From the NCBI GenBank assembly GCA_029339505.1, contig JAQISU010000118.1, positions 5,993,501 through 6,057,500 on the forward strand: 64,000 nt of DNA, in the 5' to 3' direction. How positions within the stretch are numbered: the first letter of the stretch is position 1; each line of letters starts with the position of its first letter. Under the pieces are notes generated by a model. The model was given only the letters and a program-made list of their open reading frames with translations. It made no database searches and was not told the DNA's origin. Source of the stretch: Unio delphinus (lineage: Eukaryota; Mollusca; Bivalvia; Unionida; Unionidae). Made by a program: the position numbers and the translations under genes. Positions 53,184-61,700 of the stretch are shown here, one piece after another.

Positions 53184-56100
53184 TTAATAGGTATGATATT
53201 ATTATCGTATGCCCTTTGTATTTTCCAGGGCGTCAATATATATATAGGACTTGTGAGTAAGGTCGACTCTGATGTTTACATTAAATTTGATGGTGCCGAG
53301 GAGGATGTGAAGGCTACTTTCTTGAAATCACATTTCTATAGCTTTAAACTGACAGGTAAGTTTCGAACTTTGAGGAATTTAGTTATTTACAACAAATACT
53401 ACCAATAATTGCATCTCCTGGAGATAACTTTTTTAAAAGTAGTTAATCGACATAGTCACTGTCTTGATCCTTTCCATGCAAAACTGCACTCTTACGGATT
53501 GAACGACAAACGTTTGAAGCAAACATGTAATCGCTTTACTTTTAGTAATAGTCCGAGTCGTGGATCCTCAAATTCACTCTCATCTAGCCTTCCTTTAGTA
53601 TACATTCTGTTACCTTATTATGATAGTCATGGAATCATCCATCGGATCGAACAAAACACACTTATTACGTGTGTGGGGTCTCACTTGTAAGACAATAACA
53701 GTTTAGGAGTAAGGAATATATAAACAGAAGCAAGATCGCCGAATAACCTATTTACGGAGTTGAAACTAGTGTGAGAGATGCAGTCGTTCTAATCAGTAAG
53801 CGTATGTGTGGATTAAAAATGATCTATCCATTTGTATTAGATGAACACCGAGGAGAGATGAAGCCAAATGCGTCGCCATTGGCTATACAGTTTCACTTGT
53901 TACAGGGAAGTCATTCATATTTATTTATAATGTTTGAAATATTGACGCCAATTACGATGACTTAAGTCCCAATGAAATCCACTTGGACGTTGATTACTGA
54001 AAATATTGTCTTGGTCATTTGCATCAAGGTAGGAAATCATAAGACTCCTGTCTGTTACTAACATTTTACCCAGATATATTCTCAAAGTGATTTTACCTTG
54101 AAGGATGCATGGGGCATATATATATGGGAAATTTCGCTTCTTTATCGCCATGATATTTGTTTCTAAAATCCAGATGAGATGGCACAAACGTTTTCAGCGT
54201 TTAAAGTGATGTGTAACAACCAGCTGCTAGGCCAAGGTCAGCTTGATGATTGTGCACCGTCCCCGCAACGGACCAACGCTGATTTTGATATGACCCAATT
54301 AAAAACATCGCTAGTGTTGGAACCTCGCGAACCGAGCAAGCCTACCGGTCAACAAGCCAAGCTTGATAAAATTCGCACGATCTTGGAGGAGGAAACCAAC
54401 CCGATCAGTCTGTTGTGTCAGTGTATGGCGTTGCATGGAGCGGACCGGGGACGACTGGACAAGATTCTTGCTGACAAGATCGTGGCCTCTGGTCTACCTG
54501 GACATCTGTCCCTTGCAGAAAGCCCAGAAAGATCATCTCAAGGTAAATACACCGTTCTTTTTTCGAGGCATTATTAATTTAAATCACTATTTCATGATTA
54601 GGAAGATGAATACAAGGAACTTTATAAACTGCTTATATTCAGTGTTAAGATATTGAAGCTGGATTAGTCTAAAACGTATCCATGTTGTTGATTGTGTTGT
54701 AGAGGAAATCTCTGTCCAAGAAAACATATTGACGTATAATATTTTAGCTGCGCAGTTCTATATTAATGCGTTTGTCTCTCACACTCTGGTAAAATTTATT
54801 AATGTTCCAGTCGTATGAACTAGAAAATGTATTAAAAAAAAGTAATTTAAACTTAAACATTGTAGGTACGACATTGGTTGCAAATTGAGTAATACACCTT
54901 CCCATAACTATTCCAATCAATCTAGTATATGTTTCCTGTCGCTTCTTTTGAAGTTCAAAGTGACCAAAAGTGGCCAACTCTCCTACATTTTGCTGCTGAA
55001 TACAATCTCATGGCCTTTGCTGAAGCCCTACTGATGCAACCAGTTCTTGAAGGAACCTGCTTTATCAAGAACTGCGATGGACATACACCAGCTGATATTG
55101 CAAAAAACGCCGGACATCTGGAACTATCCGATATGCTTATTATGTACTCACAACTTTTGCAAAGTAAGCAGTTTCATCGAACATCAAGTGTGTCGGCATA
55201 TTCCATAAGTGGCTATCTAATATTGATAAAATATCTGAGACACATACCGACTCTAATCTATTTCATAACGACATAATATCTGAGACACCTACCGACTCTA
55301 GTCTATCTAATATCGGCAGAATATGTGAGACACATACCGACTCTAATCTATTTCATATCGACATAAGTTATACGACACATTCCGAATCTAACCTATCTAA
55401 TATCAACATAATATCTGATACACAAACCGACTCTAATATATCTAATATCGATACAATATTTGAGAAAAATACCAACTCGAATCTAATATCAACATAATAT
55501 CTGAGACACATATCAACTCTAATCTATTTATTATCGACATGATAGCTGATAATCAAACCAACTCTAATATATCTAATATCGATATAATATCTGAGACACA
55601 TACCGACTCTGATGTACCATTAACAGAATATGTGAAACACATACCGACTCTAATCTATCTAATATCGACAAGATATCTGAAAAACATACCGACTCTAATC
55701 TATCTAAAATCGACATAATTTATGAGACACATACCAATATAAAATCTGAGACACATACCGATTCTATCTAATATCGATATAAAATCTGAGACACATACCG
55801 ATTCTATCTAATATCGATATAAAATCTGAGACACATACCGATTCTATAGAATATCGACATAATATCAGAGACACATACCAACTCAAATTTTTAAAACTGT
55901 AATATAAAAATGTATTTCGTTAAATCTTTGACATACCATTTGCACTAAAAACAGAACATGTTTGATTTATATTTCACATATTGCTTTCATGAAATCAGTA
56001 CCCGGTATTAGTTGTTAGGTTTGACGGAATTTTGACTGTTTTCTCTGATAGCGTAGACATAGGTTATTCGTTTTATTCTTGCCCATACTAATGGCCGGAC

Positions 56101-58716
56101 ACTTCAAGGTCATGTTGCTGTAGTTCCACCTTGAATCGTCGATCGTAATCAGCAACGATTTAGACCGGATTCAGAATCAAACTGACCAGTTTCACATCAG
56201 TCCTATCTACCATGTATATGTCTGTGTGGTTTTCATTACCATATGTATATGTATGTGGTTTTCATTACCATATGTATATGTATGTGGTTTTTATTACCAT
56301 GTATATATGTATGCGATTTTCATTACCATGTGTATATGTATGTGGTTTTCATTACCATATGTATATGAATGTGGTTTTTATTACCATGTATATATGTATG
56401 TGATTTTCATTACCATGTGTATATGTATGTTTTTTTCATTACCATGTGTATATATGTGTGTGGTTTTCATTACCATGTGTATATATGTGTGTGGTTTTCA
56501 TTACCATGTGTATATGTGTGTGGTTTTCATTACCATATGTATATGTATGTGGTTTTTATTACCATGTATATATGTATTTGGTTTTCATTACCATGTGTAT
56601 ATGTATGTGGTTTTCATTACCATGTAAATATATGTGTGTGGTTTTCATTACCATGCATACATGTGGTTTTCATTACCATGTGTGTATATGTGTATGGTTT
56701 TCATTACCATGTGTATATATGTGTATGGTTTTCATTACCATGTATATGTGTATGTGGTTTTCATTAGCATGTATATATGTGGTTTTCATTACCATATGTA
56801 TTTATGTGTGTGGTTCTCATTACCATATGTATTTATGTGTATGGTTTTTATTACCATATATATATGTGTATGGTTTTTATTAACATGTGTATATATGTGT
56901 GTGGTTTTCATTACCATATGTATTTATGCGTATGGTTTTCATTACCATATGTTTATATGTGTATGGTTTTCATGCGCATACAATATGCAATAACTATTCA
57001 TCGATTTATTTTTCCTCTTACTACAGACTCATGTGGAGGGAAACATGACAGTGGGTATCGTGGTTCGGGGAACAAGGCTCCTCGTCTCTCGCAAATAAAG
57101 CGATTTGCTGAAGGTAGAGATTCATCGCCAGTTTCAGTGACGTCGCTACCTCCACCTGCGCCGCATGGCAGCAGTTATGTAGATGCATCGGGATACTCCA
57201 AACCTCCCAAACCTCGTAAGTTTGCACTTGGAATGTTGATATTTTGGTTGCAGTTTTCACTCTCCAGTATTGATTCCGACATGCTTATTAATGCAGGGCT
57301 CTTTCGTCTTGGTTAACCATTAAATGTTCCTTCACTAAAATCTACAAGATACAATCGGATACAATACAAGATACAATCGGATACAATTCAAGATACAATC
57401 GGATATCTGACGTTGCAACGCGACTCTTCTTATTAAGTAAGTTGGTGTCAAAGAGAAATACATTTTAGGATATAGTGATACATCTTTCCAAAATATGTTA
57501 GTACAGGATACTATGTTTAATTGTTATATGTGACCCCATTAGTCGTGACCCCATTAGTCGTAGACTTTGCAACTGTGTTACCATTGTTTACATTAGTATA
57601 TATAAATTACGTAGCACAGTTATCCACTTAATAAACACAAACTCTAGTACCAAGCAATAAGCAACAAAGAGTTCGTAAACGTTCTTTTGGGAACATTAGA
57701 TTTTAACATTTAAACCAATCACATCTTACGTAAGGGATTGTGTAAGAACTGTACAAATTTACTACACCTTGGATACTTGACATGTATGGTTGTGACCATA
57801 ATTAAACGAAATAAATTCATGTTAATAAGTAATTTCTGGATTAGAGTGGGTCCTTGTTTAAATAATTAGTATGCATGACTATGATTTAAATAATTAGTAT
57901 GCATGACTATGATTTAAATAATTAGTATGCATGACTATGATTTAAATAATTAGTATGCATGACTATGATTTAAATAATTAGTATGCATGACTATGATTTA
58001 AATAATTAGTATGCATGACTATGATTTAAATAATTAGTATGCATGACTATGGTTTAAATAATTAGTATGCATGACTATGATTTAAATAATTAGTATGCAT
58101 GACTATGGTTTAAATAATTAGTATGCATGACTATGATTTAAATAATTAGTATGCATGACTATGATTTAAATAATTAGTATGCATGACTATGATTTAAATA
58201 ATTAGTATGCATGACTATGGTTTAAATAATTAGTATGCATGACTATGATTTAAATAATTAGTATGCATGACTATGATTTAAATAATTAGTATGCATGACT
58301 ATGATTTAAATAATTAGTATGCATGACTATGATTTAAATAATTAGTATGCATGACTATGATTTAAATAATTAGTATGCATGACTGTGTTATGTGACTTAT
58401 CGATACACACTATTACTAGGTACCTAACAAATATTCATGTATATAATAAAGGTTATTGGGTCACGCTATGCTTGTACTCACCCGCTTCATTCTTCTTTTA
58501 TTTCCTTTCTGTAGGCCCTTTACATGTGTCAGGAGCGCCAAACATGAGGGATAGCGGACTAGATAATCCGTGCGATAACATCAGTAAGCTTTTTACATGC
58601 ATCTGGCAAATATAACATTAAATTGTCACGTGTATGAAAATGTTGAGGATAGAATTTTAAAACAAAAATTGTAAAGCTTTGACCATCGTCTCTTTTGTTC
58701 CAGTAATAATATATAA

Positions 58717-58751
<35 letters not shown>

Positions 58752-61700
58752 ATTTAACTAATGAAAAGAAATCAGTCATGTCCCTACGATATATGCAGTG
58801 TGACAGTTTCAAGTGATGTCTAACACTTGGGCATAATGCCGCAGGCATGTAGCGTGATGTCCCACCCAGTCACATTATGCTGATACCATGCCGACCAGTC
58901 CTAACATTAACCACTTAATCCTGAACGTCAAGCGAGGCAGCTATTTGTACCAGTTTTATAAGTCTTTGATATGACTCGGCCATGGATTGAACCCACGAAC
59001 TCCCACATCCGAAGCGGATGCTTGAACCACTAGGCCACGGGAGCGGTCTAAAATAGTTTTTGGACTACTAACTGCTCAACAAAGAAAAAACGACTGCACG
59101 GGCTCAGATCTACCGGCGATTTTGCGACTGCAGGTCTTGGTGTGTGTAGTTTGCAGTTGGACTCGCTCGCCAATAGTATACCGCCAGTATTATATTTGAG
59201 TATAGCCAGTGCCTAACTGAATAGAAATTTCAATTGAAACTGTTGACATAACATGTCTTCTTTGTGTGTGAATTATACACCGATCAGTAACGTAACACAC
59301 GCAATGCATGTAAGATTTTAATGAATATATTGAACATGACTTGTAAAAGCTTTTACTAAGGATTCCTTGATGTTCTGCCTTACACGATTTCTGTGCCCTC
59401 TGCAGACTAAGTATCTAATATAAAATTGAACTTAAGAACATAAAATTTTGAATTAATAAACAGCCTCATGGATATGTTACAAAGTAACATAAATTCATAT
59501 TAGTTGTACTTTCTGGATCTGAATGATTCAAATCACTATCTAGTCACTGTATTTTTTTTTTTAACATATCTTCCTTCAGAATCAAAGATTCAGTCAGTCA
59601 GAAATATTTAATCTGTGGTAGCCAAATTATAATGAGGGATAAATCTACCTGATCATGTATTGCTGAGCAGTGAGCTAATTGGAAAAAACCTGGATTTTCC
59701 AGACAATCGTATATCAAGATTTAATTAACAGATCACTCATGTCTTTGCTTAGATACTATTCAACTTCTAGTCCGTTCATAAGAAGAAAGTTTGTAATATG
59801 AGGAAACCAAAATATAAATTGAACGCATGACCCATCTGGAGGAATAATGTGTGGATGACTTTAGTTATGTTTTCTTTCAGTTGAGGAACATGAAGAATTA
59901 GAGAAAATGGAGGAACAATCAGTCTTTCGAGATGAAATGGAAGTGTCTGTGGGCGAAAGAAAAAATAGGCAGGAGATTGTATCGAGAACTAGCGATTCGC
60001 GAGCTGGAGGCAGTACAATATTTTTCGCCCATGAGATCCCAGAGTTAGATGGTAAGCGTTGCGAACATACATGCATTGGGATTTCTTATTTTAGTTTAAA
60101 TCGAGGGATTCAGTAGGAAATAGGCGGTATTTCTTTTACACGAATTTATCCGTGTATACAAGCTAGAAAGACATTACTAGTCTGCCCATCAGAACAAACA
60201 CCCTACACCAGTGCTTCCCAAACATTGGCTGGCCACCGCTCTCTTGGTTCGATAAATTCAACGCTCCCTACCTTACCCCGAAACAAGCATTCTTGAGAAT
60301 AGCAGGCTCTAATCTTGTCAATCGTAAACAGGCGAACATTGCGCTTGGAAGGCCCACTTCACTCCCCTTGACAACTAGCGTCCCCACCCACCCACCTTGG
60401 TGATACAACCGCCTCCCCCCCCCCCCCAACCACTGCCCTACTCTATGCACTGAAGCATAAATATTGCAAGACTAATCTCAAGATTTATCATTTCAGGAAT
60501 TTTATCATTTCAGGAATTTTATCATTTCAGGAATTTTATTATTTCAGGAATTTTTTCATTTCTGTTATTTTGGAAGGGTTTAATGTATTGCTGTTAAGCA
60601 TTTTTATTCTTTACTTTGCACATTTTGAGCTAAAGAAAGAGGTGAAATTTATTATGAAATTAGACGAATGCAAATGAACCATAATTATCATACTTATATT
60701 AAAGGATACTGGCTATTTAAGAAGACCGTTTATCTTACAAAGAACTTTCGATTTCCTTTATCTTGGTCTATAATTGATGTGTGTTATTTAGAATTTTATA
60801 CAGCAGTCATTTTATCTAGTTTTCTGCTTAGATCATCTACAATTTCTTCAATTACAATATCCATTGACATTTTAAGCATAATACATACATGTGTGTGTTT
60901 GTATGTAAGTGGGTGATTTGGATTTTGTACATGCAAGTAATATTAAGGTATACCAGCATTTTCTCCATTGTGCATGTTGCAAACGTCAACAACTTCATTC
61001 CACATCCCTCAGAAGTGTATACTATTTGTAGAGCGCCCCTTGTCACGACAGTACATGCAGTGCGTATGAACTGACTTCATCACGTTGTTGGCTGTATAAC
61101 GAGATTAAACAATACAAAGCGAAAAGAAGAAGCGCACGGATTTATAATGAGACAACTACGCATGTCAATGAGAGCGTGTGGGTGGGTGGTGTGGTGAGAA
61201 CGCAGGTGACAGACCTAAATTATGCATGTTTCTTCTTACATAGGAAATTGTAATACATAAATAGGTAAAATATTTTCAGTAAAGAAGTCTTTGTCCCGTA
61301 TCAGACAGTCTTTCGTCATAGTTATAAAGATTATAAATTATCATTTGCCAGTAAAGTAAATGTGTTTCTTCGTCTGGCAGTGATTACACATTTGACTGTA
61401 AGTGCATCTCTAACCTTTCGTTGGTTCGTCCATTATAATCTGCGGAATCTATTTCTATTTTATTATTGCTAAGTATTTTATCTAGATATGATCAAGATAC
61501 GGATACTCAGATTTGACATTTATTATTGACTTATGTATTTATAAGTTATTTTCTGGCATTTTAAATGCATTCACGAAGTTGAACAATTTTTTAAAAAGAT
61601 GTTAATTAAGATAATAAGACCTTAAGTTATCTTATCTAGCGCTGGCACGGTGAAGCAAGTATCTACTCATCTCTTAAATAACAGAAATGCCATCTCAAAA

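Larger units (their letters stand above)
52237..53228 (+). other. Intron 2 with microsatellites and a hAT-like element
   Basis: GT-AG intron, phase 0. It contains a compound (CA)n(TA)n(TACA)n at 52,857-52,955, the element at 52,956-53,093 and a (TA)n run at 53,094-53,180. 52,555-52,615 repeats CGTCAAGTCTATTAC-like units. Confidence 0.8.

Noticed and set aside
56212..57316. Cys/Phe/Tyr-rich long frames leading into exon 6
   Set aside because: All three plus frames are open through a ~29-bp array; the TCTTACTACAG acceptor and phase match support exon 6 starting at 57,027.
57862..58383. Origin or scaffold-attachment element based on AT-rich ATGCAT-bearing repeats
   Set aside because: AT-richness alone is not evidence; it is a simple 28-bp minisatellite.
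60482..60570. Cluster of splice acceptors (TTTCAG)
   Set aside because: The motif is simply part of an 18-bp tandem repeat; no coding frame follows.
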